A DNA stretch of 64,000 nt from Poecilobothrus nobilitatus (GCA_947095535.1 OX352773.1:23953398-24017397); one strand, 5' to 3'. Positions 47,906-60,604 are shown, counted from the stretch's first letter. The notes: generated by a model from the sequence alone, not told the origin. Made by a program: numbers and translations.

Positions 47906-49503
47906 CGGGGTTGCCAGATAAGATTGAAACATAATCGCCAAAGTCCCTGTAAAAAAGTGCCGAAAAGCGCCAAAAGTATTATAGATATCATTAAATAGAT
48001 ATTAAAAAAGTTCAAAATACAAAAAATAATTCAATTTTATTGTTAATTATATTGATTAATTAAATACATAATTTGTAATAATAAATTAGATTATGTACTT
48101 TTGTTTCTGCAGCTATTATGTTTTGCTGGTTTCTTGTTAAATAAATAAAAAAAAGAGAAACAAAGAATCTATTTCAAATTAAAATTATTTTTGTACTTAT
48201 CTGAGTATCCTGGTTCCTGAGTGATGGTTGAATCCTGGTACCGATCAGCATCCAGCATCTTGCATCCAGCATCTTCATCTTTGTTTTTTTCTATTGATAT
48301 ACCTAAAAATAAAAAGTTTATGTATATTTATTTTAAAGTATTATTGATACATACTTACATTAATTGTCAAAACCAAACAAATTCACAATGTTAGATAGAA
48401 ATTGTCAAAATATAATTGTTTTAATTTTGGGACACAAGATGTCAGTTACATTAACTAAAATTAATTTAATTCACAATAATTTTACATTCCTTATATATTC
48501 AATAAGTTAACTCTTTATGTACACTACATATGTTTTTTATATACTTTATTTTACTTTGTTACTTTTTATTTTATTATATATGTACTTTAATTCAAGGTTA
48601 CTGAACTTGGGTTAAACGTTAGTCCTGAACCGTTTAACTCAAGTTTATATAAACCCAAATTTTATGAATTTTAATCAATCGTTATCGTAGAGTCGTAAAA
48701 GAAAGATTGTTAAAATAATTTAAATTGAAAATAAAACAGTGCGTTTTATTATAATAAAAAAATAATAGTGCGTTATTAATTTTTTAAAAAATAGTGACAA
48801 TTCAATTAAATTGAATTGAATTGAACATTTGAATTAAACATTTTGTTTTTTTTGTATTTGTGTTTTCAGCAAACAACTTTAGTAGAAATTACAATACAAT
48901 GCACACAAAATATATAGAAAAAGTTTAAGCTTTCTCCGAATTTCATGCTGTGGACCGCATTTTAAGTCAATATTTAAAATTAGAATTAATGTACATAGGT
49001 ATTTGAAATTTAGTATTAAATTGAACTAGGATAGAAAATTACTAAAAAATTTAAATATAGTTAGAATTAAATGTCAAACAATTAAATGAAATGTTATAAA
49101 ATTAATTTTTTACAATATAAAGTATTATTTGAAATGTTAAAAAACACAAAAAATTATTAGAAAATTCAAGTATAATTGAAATTTAAAGTTAAATTTCTGA
49201 AAATTGATACAAAATTCAAAATGAATTTCTGTCAATATTGTCATTTTAAAAGATATTAACTCGAAATAATGATTGCACAAAGTAGTGATGGGAACGTTAT
49301 ATCGATACTTTTAAAATAATTTTTACTCAGGGGAAAATTGATTGTAAAAATAATTTTGTTTTTTTTTTTCATTTTCTTAAAAATAAAAAAGTTATTTTTT
49401 AATTAAAAGAAATGGCGGTTGTCGATTTTTGATAGAAAAATAACCGCCAAAGCTACTAAAAAATGGCCAATTTGGCGCAAAATCACCACACCTGGCAATC
49501 CAT
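47906..49503. mobile_element. Possible hAT-type remnant with short inverted ends
   Basis: Left end GGGGTTGCCAG (47907-47917) and right end CTGGCAATCC (49492-49501) are inverted, and both are followed inwards by CGCCAAAG...TAAAAAA-TG and GGCGC-like sequence (47937-47975 and 49442-49480, in direct orientation). TTGCCA-type ends occur in hAT elements. A short minus-strand open stretch (about 48200-48295, preceded by TTTTTAG) encodes a Asp/Ser/Gln-rich peptide without a recognised domain. No 8-bp target duplication survives, so the assignment is weak. Confidence 0.35.
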
Positions 49504-51419
49504 TATGATGAACCTATATCGTTATGGAAGTTAATTCTCATTTAAGATTATTAATAGAAACGCAAATTGTTCTATTGTTCAGTTGTCAGTTTTGTATTAT
49601 TTTATAATTAAATAAATTGAAAAACCTAGAAATATTAGACATTTATTCCTTGTACCTTAATGTGAACATTGTACAGTCATATTAATTTTGACTGAGGTGA
49701 GATGTAGTGCATTAGGAAGATCATGTCGTGTATTGTGTTCTACATATTATACTTTTCATTATTTTCTCGAATATTTTGAAAATGTTATTGTAATAGTCTT
49801 ATAGCAAGATAATTACTTGGATTATTCGGGGTGGTTTATCTGGCTTAATAATTGGACTAAGTATACGCCATAAGTAATTTGTTTGAGGTAGAATTTATTA
49901 TTTAATATAAATATGTAGTTGAATTTGTCTTTCAAGTTTTTTTTTTGTTTCACAAAATTAATTTTAGATCAAATTTAGATTGAAAAAGTTGTCAAACTTT
50001 ATAAATAAAATTGTTCAATTTTAAAGATTCAAATTCTTTCGATATCTTTCAGATTATCCAAACTTAAGATTCAGGATACGATATCTTTGATTCAACATGA
50101 TTCAAGATTTAAAATTTAAAGAACAGGATTCAACATCTGTATTAATTCATTTATACAATCCTTTATTAATTTATACTTTCCGAAGATTGTATATCTTTAT
50201 AATAGCTTTACCATACTAAATATTTCATTTCAACAAATGAAAAATAATATTCTATTATTCTTTTAATGAAATTTGATTTTTTTTTTCTGAAGTAGATAAC
50301 ATCACATGCACATAAATTAATTTCAATCTGTGAGACCATTCCAAAATATTGTATTGTAACTTTAACCTATAAGCTGACATTTAATTTTTATAACTAAAAA
50401 AATTGTTATTAAAATAAAAAAAAAACAAACATTATAAATGAAATATTCAATAAATAATATTATATATCTTATTGATACAATGAAATATTCTAAAAATTTG
50501 TATTCGGTTCATTTCAGTTCAGTTCATTTTGTTTTGATTATAAAGTTGTGAAACTTTCATAACACGCCATTTTGATTTAGATTTTAATTTCCTTTTACAT
50601 GAAAATTTAATGTTGAAGGTGCAGAATTTTATGATATTTTTTGACTTTATTATTTTAATTTTTTTTCTCTTTTTTTTTTTTGATTGTAATTGTATTTAAT
50701 AATGGTATAATAGCCTTAAGCATTCAGTATTTTTTTTTCTTTGTTAGTTCATTAAAATTTTCTTTCTTTGTTCTTTATTTTCAAATTTAAGGAGGGGTGG
50801 AAAAGGGGCTGATTGTGTGTTTAATAATTTTTTTTCTTATTATATTTTTTATATTAAATTTTTTTGTTTTTAAAACTTTTAAGGAGCAATATACATTGAT
50901 TTCAGTTTATTTTTGATTTTTATATTATTGTAAAAATGTTTTTATAAATAATAAAATTATTTTTAATAATTTTTTTTTTTTTGGTTTCTCCCGCAATATT
51001 TAAATATATTTTGTTTTAAAACTTTAATATCTTATAAAGCGAATATTTAACACAAATTTTTATTTCGTCAAAAGAAAAATAGTGTAGGTTGGTTTTAAAA
51101 TTCTAAAGATACGTCAACAAAAAATTTATTATTTTGATTTTAGTATTAAGTAACTTTAACACTTAAATCAATTGTATAAAATTTGTATAATGAAATATTT
51201 AAAGTATTCATCGCAGACGTAATAAGTTTTGTTTTTGTTAATTATAATTTTCATCTAAAGGTAATTTGATCTATAGTTAATTAATTTTTAACATTCTTAA
51301 ATTTTATTGATTATAAAAATTGTATATGGCGAGAAACAAACAGTTTGATATTTTTAATTTTATCAATTGATATAAGTAATTTTAAGTATTTGGTCTTTGC
51401 TTAAATTTAATGCAAACTA
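49504..51419. other. AT-rich non-coding intron sequence
   Basis: No gene and no repeat match. Only homopolymers and short tandem motifs. Confidence 0.5.
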
Positions 51420-52300
51420 AATGTTAAAAATTGAAAGTTCCAAGTTCGAAAGTTCGTCCCAGCGTCTGTCTATATACAAAATATAAAAAGTTCTACACGG
51501 TTTAAGACAGAATAATCCAATGAAACGATCTCTTAAAAAACATTATGTTGTAGAACAACTTTTTTATGTAGCCCTACTCATTACGGAGTTAAAGTCCTTT
51601 CACAGTTGGAAAAAGCCATATTTTTTATGGTTTACAGTTGGAAAAAGCCATAGCCAATGTTTATATCTCAAGTTCTGCTTAATATTTTTTCAATCTAGAA
51701 ATCTAAAATAATACGACATTCTTTTAGCTTTTTAAATCAATATCAAAATAATATAATTTCTTCCAATTTAATATTTAAACTTTCCGTTATGTTAAAATAA
51801 ATAGATAGAACCGTTAAATTTTGAAAGAAGAAATATTTTTCAGAATTAGTATATTATTATTATAGAATTAGTATATTATTATTATTAGTATAATTAGTAG
51901 AATTACGACATAAAATATTATTATACTTACCCCTATTTAAGGGTTCAAAATTGAAAAATTTATTAGTTTTAAACACTTGTAATTTCGACACCTATATAAT
52001 TTTTTTTTTTAAATTAAACTTTCAACATTATGGTTTTACATGTGTTGAACAGCTTATCGTAATTATATAGGGTTTCTTTAAAATTGAAGAAAATGTCTCC
52101 TAATTTTTTACAATTTTTCTTTAAATATAAATTTCTTAGAAAATTTATAAATTTTAGTGTAAGTCATAAAATTCTAAATTTCTAAAATTCTAGTAAATTC
52201 TAAACTGTTTTTATTGTCTTTTGGAAAATCTGTACCTTTGATTTTACATACTGTCTTGTTTGTTTTCAATGCGAGCTTAATTTCCACAATATTTTTTTAA
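51420..52300 (+). repeat. Dispersed repeat R1 copy
   Basis: Has GTCTGTCTATATAC, TTCTACACGGTTTAAGACAGA, TCTCTTAAAAAACATTATGTT, TGTAGCCCTACTCATTACGGAG, TTTAAACTTTCCGTTATG, a GACACCTATA segment and TTTACATACTGTC, in the same order as 17510-18760. A duplicated AGAATTAGTATATTATTATTA lies at about 51841-51905. Open frame 51520-51711 lies within the repeat and is not a gene. Confidence 0.6.
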
Positions 52301-53428
52301 GTTATTATTTAATTTTGGAAAACATCAGATATCTACTCTTAAATCCTTCTCAAAATTAAATTTTCTTTTTCAGTTTAATTTTACTTTTCGTGGTCAGAAT
52401 TCATTACATTTCAAGAACATCTAATTCGCGGAATTTGTTTATTTCTTTCATTTCGGAATTTTTTTTTATTGGCGATTATTGCAAAAGCAGAAATCTTATA
52501 CTATATGTATATTATTAAGAACATTATTTTTTGTTCGAGTACTAAATTTTAAATGGTGGCAAAAAGTAATAAAAATAAATAAAGTTTTCATATTTATTTT
52601 AGTGTTATTGTGTTGTTCAGATTTTACAGAGTAAAATAAAAATACATTAAATTTAAGCCATTAATACCTACTTTATAAAAAAAATCATTTTTATATATAT
52701 ATTTTTAAATTTCTTATTTAAAAATTCTATATTCTATATCGGAAAACCTATATTTAATATTATGTTCAAGATATCTTAGCCTCTCTATAATTCATTCACC
52801 TTATCTTTCTGGAAAAAAAAAAATTTTCAATTCTTTTTTACTTTGTTTTTTTTTTGTTTTTTTTTTTTTTTACGGTGGTTTAGAAAGCCTTTAGCTGGAT
52901 CGTTGGTTGGTTCCTTAACAGTTATTTGTCTATGTTTTTCTACTTTTTCACTTACAAAAGGAAATACTAAAAATAGTAAAGAAAAGTGAAGGAAAAAAGA
53001 ATTGAAAATCTAAAACGTTTTTTTTTTTTTATTAAACAACCGCATATTTAAAAAAGAAAACGATAAAAGAAAAAGAAGCAGAAGGGTCATTAAAATGTAG
53101 AAAAGAAGAATTTAAGAAAATTATAAAGTAAGTGGAATCGAAAAAAAAAACGTTGGTATTACGAGTAGTAGTAGAAATATGATTCTATAAAATTATAGGA
53201 AATTCGTGAAAGTATTTCTAGAAAATTATTCAACTTTTTATTTGTATTTTGTTGGGAAAGGTAAAAATAGGCTCCGTAAAAAAATTCTCCAAGAAAAAAG
53301 TCCTCAAAACCAAAACGAAGAAAGTCCTCAATTCAGAGAAATTTTCCTCAATTCAAAGCTTCATACATATTTTGGGGACTTTTTTTTTGTTTTCGGTTTT
53401 GCGTAGAATTTTGTAAAAATTTAAATAG
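52301..53428. other. AT-rich non-coding intron sequence
   Basis: Nothing recognised. The frame at 53206-53406 is Lys/Asn/Phe-rich and without similarity to known domains. Confidence 0.5.
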
Positions 53429-53429
53429 G

Positions 53430-53880
53430 AAATAAAAATTCTTAGCTCTCCAATTTTCTGTCTAATTTGCTATTTTTCATAGAAAAATGTCCAAATTTGA
53501 TACTTTGGTTGAGAAGCCTGTAAGAATTGACATACAATTAGTATTGATTTTTGAGTTGGATTTTGAGCCTGTTTTTCCAGAATATTTATATACAATGTAA
53601 ACGTGAGTTTCTGAATTGGAAGTAAGGATTTTAGATTGTTGGATTCAAAATCAGGATTGAAATAAATAAAAATTCTTAGCTCTCCATTTTTCTGTCTAAT
53701 TTGCTATTTTTCATAGAAAAATGTCCAAATTTGATACTTTGGTTGGGAAGCCTGTAAGAATTGACATACAATTAGTATTGATTTTTGCGTTTGATTTTGA
53801 TCCTGTTTTTCCAGATTCGTGAGATTCTGAATTGGAAGTAAGGATTTTAGATTGTTGGATTCAAAATCAGGTTTGCCGCT
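53430..53880. repeat. Recent tandem duplication, period 234 bp
   Basis: CTTAGCTCTCCA at 53441 and 53675 starts two nearly identical units (GTCTAATTTGCTATTTTTC, GAAAAATGTCCAAATTTG, AGCCTGTAAGAATTGACATA). The second unit lacks about 17 bases near its end. The end of each unit (GATTCTGAATTGGAAGTAAGG) is the reversed R2 repeat. High identity implies a young event. Confidence 0.9.
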
Positions 53881-53990
53881 TTTTCCAGAATATATGTATA
53901 TCAGACAGATTCTGAATTAGGAGGGATTTTAGAGTTGAATTGAAAATTAGGCTATTTCTCTTTTACGGAATATTTCAATATATGATAATA
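53881..53990 (-). repeat. R2 repeat unit, reversed
   Basis: GATTCTGAATTAGGAGGGATTTTAGAGTTG is the reverse complement of the R2 core CCTAATTCAGAATC seen at 41575-41600. It is a third unit following the duplicated pair. Confidence 0.65.
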
Positions 53991-56507
53991 TGTACGAAAT
54001 ATTTACGTATATGTGAAAGGTATTTTTTTTTTTTGGAATTTCGTACCGTAGAACCCTAGAAAAATATTTTTGATTGGCGATTTTTTTCAATAATAATTTT
54101 AGTAGATTTTTTCAGACTTTTTTCAAATGCAAAAATTTGATACAAATTTTGATTGCAAAGTTTTTTCGTTTTTGAATTTGGGAACTATTTTCATGGAACC
54201 GCAAAAATTTATAAAATTATTTTCTTGTTTTTCCAAGTTTAAAATTAAAATGAGTAAAAAACAAATTATAAAAAAAAATTTTGTTTTTCTTCAATAATGC
54301 ACTTAATATTTTTTAAAATCTAAAAAAACTAGATTAATTACATAAAGTTAATCGTTATTTATATGAATGTATTGAAATATGTAAGAATCTTTATGTCTCA
54401 GAGAATTTAGTAAATTTATTTGAAAACTGTGAATATAAAATTTTACTCGAAAACTGTGCATATATTGTATAATGAAACATATCGATATATATATATGTGT
54501 ATATATATTATATAAATAAATGTCGATATAAATTTTTGTATAAAACACTTTATTAAAGCGGTAATAAATTAAACGCAATTTAATCATTTAAAAATAACAA
54601 GAAAACAATCAAAACAAAAAAAAAAAGAAGAAGAAAAAGAACGAAACAGGAAAAGATAAACCATGGTCTATTATTGATTAGTTTTAATTTTAAAGTTAAT
54701 TAACATTTTATTCACTTTTATTCCAATTACAATTTTAATTTTATTAAATAACATTGTTTATTTTAAAATTTTTTTTTTTGACCCTTAACTCACACATTCA
54801 AGTATTTTGAAAAAGTAAAATAATATTAAAAATACCATAGTTGAGTGGTTTTTCATGTTATTGCATACTTTTAGGCAATTAATTAACTTTTTATATTTTA
54901 ATTGTTCATTTTTTTTTTTTGTGTTTTTAATAAAAATGTGTTATTTTACTTTTTTAATGGTAATTTCTTATAAATAAAAGGTATATTATATTAAAAAGCT
55001 TTTTAGAGTACAAATATTGATACAAAAAATTATTTCAAATTTAAAATAATTTTACAACTATAATTTTGTTATTCTTTGAGTATATAAAATAAATTTATAT
55101 ATAATTTAATATAGGTTTATACTTTTTGTGTTGAACCTTATACATTTAAACTGGTATAGTTTAAAAAAAAAAAAAAAACATGTTTAAATAAAGTTTAAAA
55201 ATTTACATTATAGCTAGTAATATTTTTTTTTTTTTGAAGTAAATAAAAATTAAATTTCATTAAAACAAAATTTTAAAACAATTTTTAAACAATTTTACCA
55301 AATTAAATTGCGAAAAAAACAAACAAAGTTTTTATTATTCATTTAATTTCAATTACTTAAAAATATAAGCAATCTAATTATTACATTTTTTTGTGTTTTA
55401 TAAGTCGATTTTCATATTGTTTTTACTTTCTTAATATTATTTTGTATTCTTCTTTCAATGAAAATTTAATTCTTTTCCACTACATACATAGATTTATTTA
55501 CTGTAACATAAATGTTAGAGTAATAATTGTTCAATTAGGAAAATTCTTAAGAAAAAATGACAAAAAAAAATTGAAGTTTATAAAAAAAAGTGAAAAAATA
55601 AAAATTAGTTCTAGATAATCTGATTATTTAACAAATCTGATAAATTAAAAAAAAAAAATTTTAACGTACGTGTTTAAATATGTTATTTTTTAAAATTCAA
55701 CACGAACATTTTTAAAAATAATTGAAAAAAAAAAAAAAAAAAATCTTATTAAGTGAAGAGGGTTTAAAGGCGACTAACGTCAATATTTAAAGTATGTTTT
55801 GTAAAAAATATTAAAAAAAAAAAAAATCTTTTTAACATTATAAGCAGTATTACAAATTCATGTACAGAAACAAAAATAAATGTTTGTGCATAATTTGAAA
55901 TGAAAACGAAAGAATTGGAACGTGTTTTAACTTTCTGTGAAGTGAAGCATATAAAAAACAAAATAAAAAAGATAAAATAAGCAAGAATTTGTATTTGAGT
56001 AATTTTGATCGGTTTTACTGATTTTTAAAACAAAAAAAATGGAATTTTATTTTGTGATGAACCTTATACTAATTTTATATTATCACAAATATGGTTACCC
56101 ACATTGGAAATAAAAAAAACAAAAGGACATATAAATTTATTTGTATTTGTATCTACAGAAAAATCTATCTTAATATATCTATACACTTACATTTATTTTA
56201 TGTTTTGATAAATTAATTTTTTTTATTTATTTAATTATTTTGGAAGCGTATCGAAGTCGAAAATTTCTATTCTAATTCTAAATTCTTAATCGAAAATTAC
56301 ATAATCATAAATTACAAAATCTCGAATAATAAAATCCGAAAATTCTTTCATGATGTTTCTCAATTTGAAATTTTGTAATTTGTAATTTTGTAATATACGT
56401 GTTTTTAAATAACTTCTTAAATTCAACATGAACATTTTTAAAAATTTTCGTTAATTAAAAAAAATTACATATTAAATTATTTTATTTCCAGTTAAAAAAA
56501 ATTTCCT
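53991..56507. other. AT-rich non-coding intron sequence
   Basis: No genes. A purine-rich stretch at about 54598-54660 (AAG/GAA repeats) and many A/T tracts; nothing else stands out. Confidence 0.5.
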
Positions 56508-56590
56508 ACTTATGGAGGATTCAATCTGTATTTTCTCGGATAAATACGCCAATTTATGAGTCCAACAACTCGACCACTAAAATCTTTGCT
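56508..56590 (-). ncRNA. tRNA-like head of a possible second SINE type
   Basis: On the minus strand: an A box TGGTCGAGTTG (56566-56576), then GGACTCATAAATTGGCG, and a B box GATTGAATCC (56517-56526), about 40 bases apart as in a tRNA gene with a long variable arm (Leu/Ser type). No convincing cloverleaf or acceptor stem could be drawn, and the sequence differs from the SINE at 34977/40357. A long A-run lies on its 5' side in this orientation. Likely pol III-derived repeat; function unproven. Confidence 0.4.
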
Positions 56591-57469
56591 TCTTATTTTT
56601 TTTTTTTTTTTTTAACTTTAAATAAACTTTGACTTAGTTTTTATGTTTGTTAACAAATATTTGACGAAAACATATTTTTTTTGAACATATGAAAATAATT
56701 TATTTATAAAAAACTGTGAAAATGAAAAGAATAGAAAAAAAAAATAAAGTCAAATAAGCATAATAAAAATGAATATTTGCTCGCTCTCACAAGGATAATA
56801 AAATCGAATTTGTCAAGAAATGAATAAAAAATTGTATTTTCTTTTTATTGTTGAATAGAATGAGATATTTTGCATTAAAAAATCGATGTCCTTTTGTTTG
56901 TTTGTTTTCTTACATATGTGTACACATGTGTTATTAATATAATAAGTGAATTTTTACAGTATAGATTTTGTAGTACATATACATACATGTATATGTACAT
57001 ATATTATATAAAAATATATATACAAAACGAAAAATTTCATCATCATAATAAACTAAATATGCATTTTTATTTAGATAAATAAATGAAAAATAAGAAATGC
57101 ATGTTAAATATTTAGTGTTTTATATTAATAAAATAATATTTTTAGGGTTGTTTTTTTTTTTTTTTGTTTTTATTATTATGAAAAAGAAAAATCAAATATG
57201 TAAATATCTTAAATTATTTACTGATATTAAATTAAATGAAATTTAAAATGACTAAAAAATTATGATACAAAGACGATTGTGTTTCAAAAGTCCCGGAGTA
57301 AAAAGTCCTTTAGAGAATTATATATCAACAAACAAGTCAAAAATTTCCACGAAGTTATAATTCCTTTAAAAGTTTCTCAGGGACTTATGACTTCATAAAC
57401 TGAAATATTTAAAATTCAGTATTAAAACAATTAATAATTTGCAAACTTTATAAAAATATAATTACGATG
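56591..57469. other. AT-rich non-coding spacer
   Basis: TATA/ATGTAT microsatellite near 56970-57020; no gene. Confidence 0.5.
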
Positions 57470-57680
57470 TATATGTGAGATTCTGAATTAGGTGGAGTTT
57501 TATAGTTGGCTACAAAATGAAGGTTTCAATAATTTGTTTAACAGGAGTTTGGGTCGACAGATGTATATAAAAAAAAATATAATTCGCAAGGAAGAAAAAT
57601 AATTCAGAATGTCGAATAAAAGGTAATCTTGATTTTGTAACTAACTTTAAAATCTCTTCTAATATAGAATCTCGCATAGA
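57470..57680. repeat. R2 repeat units flanking the Helitron
   Basis: A reversed unit (GATTCTGAATTAGGTGGAG at about 57480) is followed by a direct one (GATTTTGTAACTAAC, CTCTTCTAATATAGAATCTCGCATA up to 57678). The Helitron begins directly after the CTCGCATAGA end of the direct unit. Confidence 0.65.
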
Positions 57681-57873
57681 TCTAATATATAAGGAAGAAA
57701 TTCTGTTTGTTTGTTTGTTTGGCACGGATTCACGTAAAAACCACCAGTCCGATTGCAACCAAATTTTGCAGGAATATTTCTACGACCCCGGAAGGAGTTA
57801 TAGGCTATATCGCGTTTCGATTCATTAACCCATTCCGGCCCGAGAGCGTTTTAAAGCGTTTTCGTTTTTTCGT

Positions 57874-59260
57874 TGTTCTGCCTAAATGGTTTGACCGATT
57901 GAGTTGAAAATTTGCACAAATGTTCTTCTCACCTTTAGCGGTGTACCCTAGAAATTGGGTTGCCAAATGTCACCCGGGTTCGGCCCGGCGGGCTTCCAAA
58001 AAATTTTTTGTTTCCGATTTATGTCCAATTTTGTATGGCGGTTTTATGATCGGAAAAAAACCCTGAGACAAATTTTTGTAAAGTTCCGGTAACCCGTTTG
58101 GGCACGAGAGCCGAACGAAGTTCATTAAATTTTATTGCTGTCCTGCTTAAACGGTTTCATCAATTGATTTGAAAACTTGCAGAACTGTTGCTTTTTAGCA
58201 GAAAAGCTCACTAGGTTAATTTGGTTAAGATCCATTAACCCGTTTCGGCACCAGGGCTCAGTGAAATTTCTTAATTTACCTTAATGTCGCGCTTTAACGG
58301 TTTGACCAATTGAGTTGTAAATTTACAAAAGTGTAGTTGTTCACCCCAGAAGCTCACTCAGTTGATTTGGTTACGATCCGTTAACCCGTTTCGGCACCAC
58401 GGCCCAATGAAGTTTCTTAATGTCTTTGTTGTCGCGCTTAAACGGTTTGACCAACTGAGTTGAAAATTCACAAAAGCTCCAGCTCTTTACCATAGAAGCT
58501 TACTGAGTTGATTTGGTTACGATACATTAACCCCTTTCAGCATCAAGTCTCAATGAAGTTTTTAAATTTTTTTTATTGTCGCGCTTAAACGTTTTGACCA
58601 ATTGAGTTGAAAAATTGCAAAATTGTTACTCTTTAGCATAGAAGCTTACTGAGTTGACTTGGTTACAATACATTAACCCGTTTCGGCACCAGGGCTCAAT
58701 GATATTTTTTAATTTCTTTGTTGTCGCGCTTAAAAGGTTTGACCAATTGAGTTGAAAAATTATAAAAGTGTAGCTCTTCACCGCAGAAGCCCACTCAGTT
58801 GATTTGGTTACGATCCACTAACCTGTTTCGGCACCACGGCCCAATGAAGTTTCTTAATGTTTTTGTTGTCGCGCTTAAACGGTTTGACCAACTGAGTTGA
58901 AAATTTACAAAAGCTCTAGCTTTTCACCACAGAACCTTACTGAGTTCGTTTTGTTACGATACATTAACCCATTTCAACATCAAACCTCAATGAAGTTTTT
59001 CATTTTTTGTTGTCGTGCTTAAACTGTTTGACCAATTGAACATTGGCACAATTATTGCACTTTAAGACAGAAGCTCATTTAATTAATTCTGCGGTGATAC
59101 AATAACCCATTTCAGCACGATAGACTTTCAAAAAAAATATTTTGTTTCTAATTTCTGTCTAATTTGGCAGGATGAATTTACGATTCTAAATAAAGCCTGT
59201 AACAAATTTTTGTTAACATTCGTTAGCCCATTTCCGCACGAATACCTATTAAAAATACTC
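57874..59260 (+). repeat. Tandem array inside the Helitron: 145-bp units flanked by longer units
   Basis: The phrase TGTCGCGCTTAAACGGTTTGACCAA (core TGTC/TTCGCGCTT...) recurs at 57874, 58139, 58284, 58430, 58577, 58722, 58867 and 59011, so spacings are 265, 145, 146, 147, 145, 145, 144. Units carry GAGTTGAAAA, CAGAAGCT(C/T)ACT, GTTGATTTGGTTACGA, TTAACCCGTTTCGGCACCA. The first (57874-58138) and last (from 59011) are longer: both contain an extra segment TTTTGTTTC(C/T)GATTT(A/C)TGTC, with ACAAATTTTTGT near its end (about 58000-58085 and 59131-59215). Confidence 0.9.
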
Positions 59261-59879
59261 TGCTCCATTTTTGGTATTGTTATTATTATTAAAAAGATAT
59301 TTCCAATACTCTTTACTTTTATCTACACTGTTTTTAATATTCCATAAAATCCTTTCAATGCAAATTTCTAATATATAAAAGTAATTAAAATAACCTTATT
59401 AAGAATCTTAAGAATGCCGTGTTTAAGTCAACATAACATTTTCATAACAATATAACATTTTCGGCCTTTAAAAAACAGAAAAAATTTCCTACATACGACA
59501 GTCATCATGTCATCATTCAGAAATGCATGTGATCTAGCTTTATAAGATACATGTGTATAACATATTTCCCATAAAATATTATTGAAATATGTGCATATAT
59601 TATGTATACCGTGCGTATATTTAAAAATACTATATATCACATTTCTGTACAGTATTTAATAAAAAATGAGTACATACATATTTAAAGAACAGAAAACTTT
59701 ACATTCTAATCCATATACAATTTTTACACATACTTTTAGCCAATTAATTTGAAAACATAATTAGAAAAGGTAAACTTAAAAAAATTCTGGTAGATTTATA
59801 ATGGTAAAACACAATCATGTAGTTTTTATATTAAAAATAATATGTTAAACAGAACCTGAGATGTATGCATTTAAAAAGA

Positions 59880-60010
59880 AGCTGTAGAATTTCTAACGGT
59901 GAGGGTACATAAAAAAGTTGTTCTATAACATTACTCTTTTAAGAGACCTATGCATAGTTAATATTTCATTGCTCTTTATTAAACAGTATATAAGTTTTGT
60001 AAAAAGACGC
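59880..60010 (-). repeat. R1 fragment inside the Helitron
   Basis: GCTGTAGAATTTCTAACGGTGAGGGTACAT, TTGTTCTATAACAT, AAGAGACCTATGCATAGTTAA and TTGCTCTTTATTAAACAGT match the reversed R1 order at 5215-5310 and 30325-30430. The Helitron therefore captured, or was hit by, another repeat. Confidence 0.5.
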
Positions 60011-60436
60011 AGGGAAAGAGCGAACCTAATAGCAAATTTTTCAAAATGTGCTTAAAAGGATAATTCACAAAAATATGAAGTGACATTACTTAGGAAAAAC
60101 AATTTATTACATTATGGTCTTTTATAATTGAAATGTGATTTTATGTTTCGGTATTAACGAATATATTATGAAAACTTACTTCGCCGTAATTGCGTACTTA
60201 ATAGATTATTGATTCCTTTAAAGATTTTTTGTAGACGAATTGTCTCTAATTCTTCGCTCTGTTCATTCAATTTAACTAAATGTAATAAAAATAGAATATT
60301 AACTACCAGCATCTGTAAATGTATAGTAATAAGTTAACTATATTAATGAAATTATATTAACACAGAAACAAAAGTTAATAATTTTTATTTCATGAAGCCA
60401 ATAAAATAATCCGGGCAACGCCGGGTACTCTGCTAG

Positions 60437-60604
60437 TTAATGTATAAATATTTATTGTCTTATAACTATTTTTTTGATGTTTTATATTTTTCTAAAAATT
60501 TTTTTTTTTTTTTTGGTTATCATGCTTTAGTTTTAGTTTTTTCTATCATTTCAAATCAGAATTCAATATTTATCTACATACTATGTCAATTTTAGAATAC
60601 CTGT
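60437..60604. other. Short spacer between Helitron and element F
   Basis: AT-rich, with a T-run near 60500; no feature. Confidence 0.5.

Larger units (their letters stand above)
57681..60436 (+). mobile_element. Complete non-autonomous Helitron
   Basis: 5' end TCTAATATATAAGGAAG preceded by A (57680), then GTTTGTTTGTTTGGCACGGATTCACG. 3' end: stem CCGG (60411-60414)/CCGG (60421-60424) around GCAACG, then 12 bases, then CTAG (60433-60436), followed by T. This fits the Helitron rules: insertion between A and T without target duplication, TC start, CTRR end, and a hairpin 10-12 bases before the end. The CCGGGCAACGCCGGGTAC tail resembles that of many insect Helitrons. Interior: a tandem array (57874-59260), then an AT-rich part with an R1 fragment. 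Rep/helicase is absent, so it would need help in trans. 2,756 bases. Confidence 0.88.

Noticed and set aside
57510..57907. Open frames at the Helitron 5' end (both strands)
   Set aside because: They overlap each other and the non-coding 5' part of the Helitron; no Rep or helicase motif.
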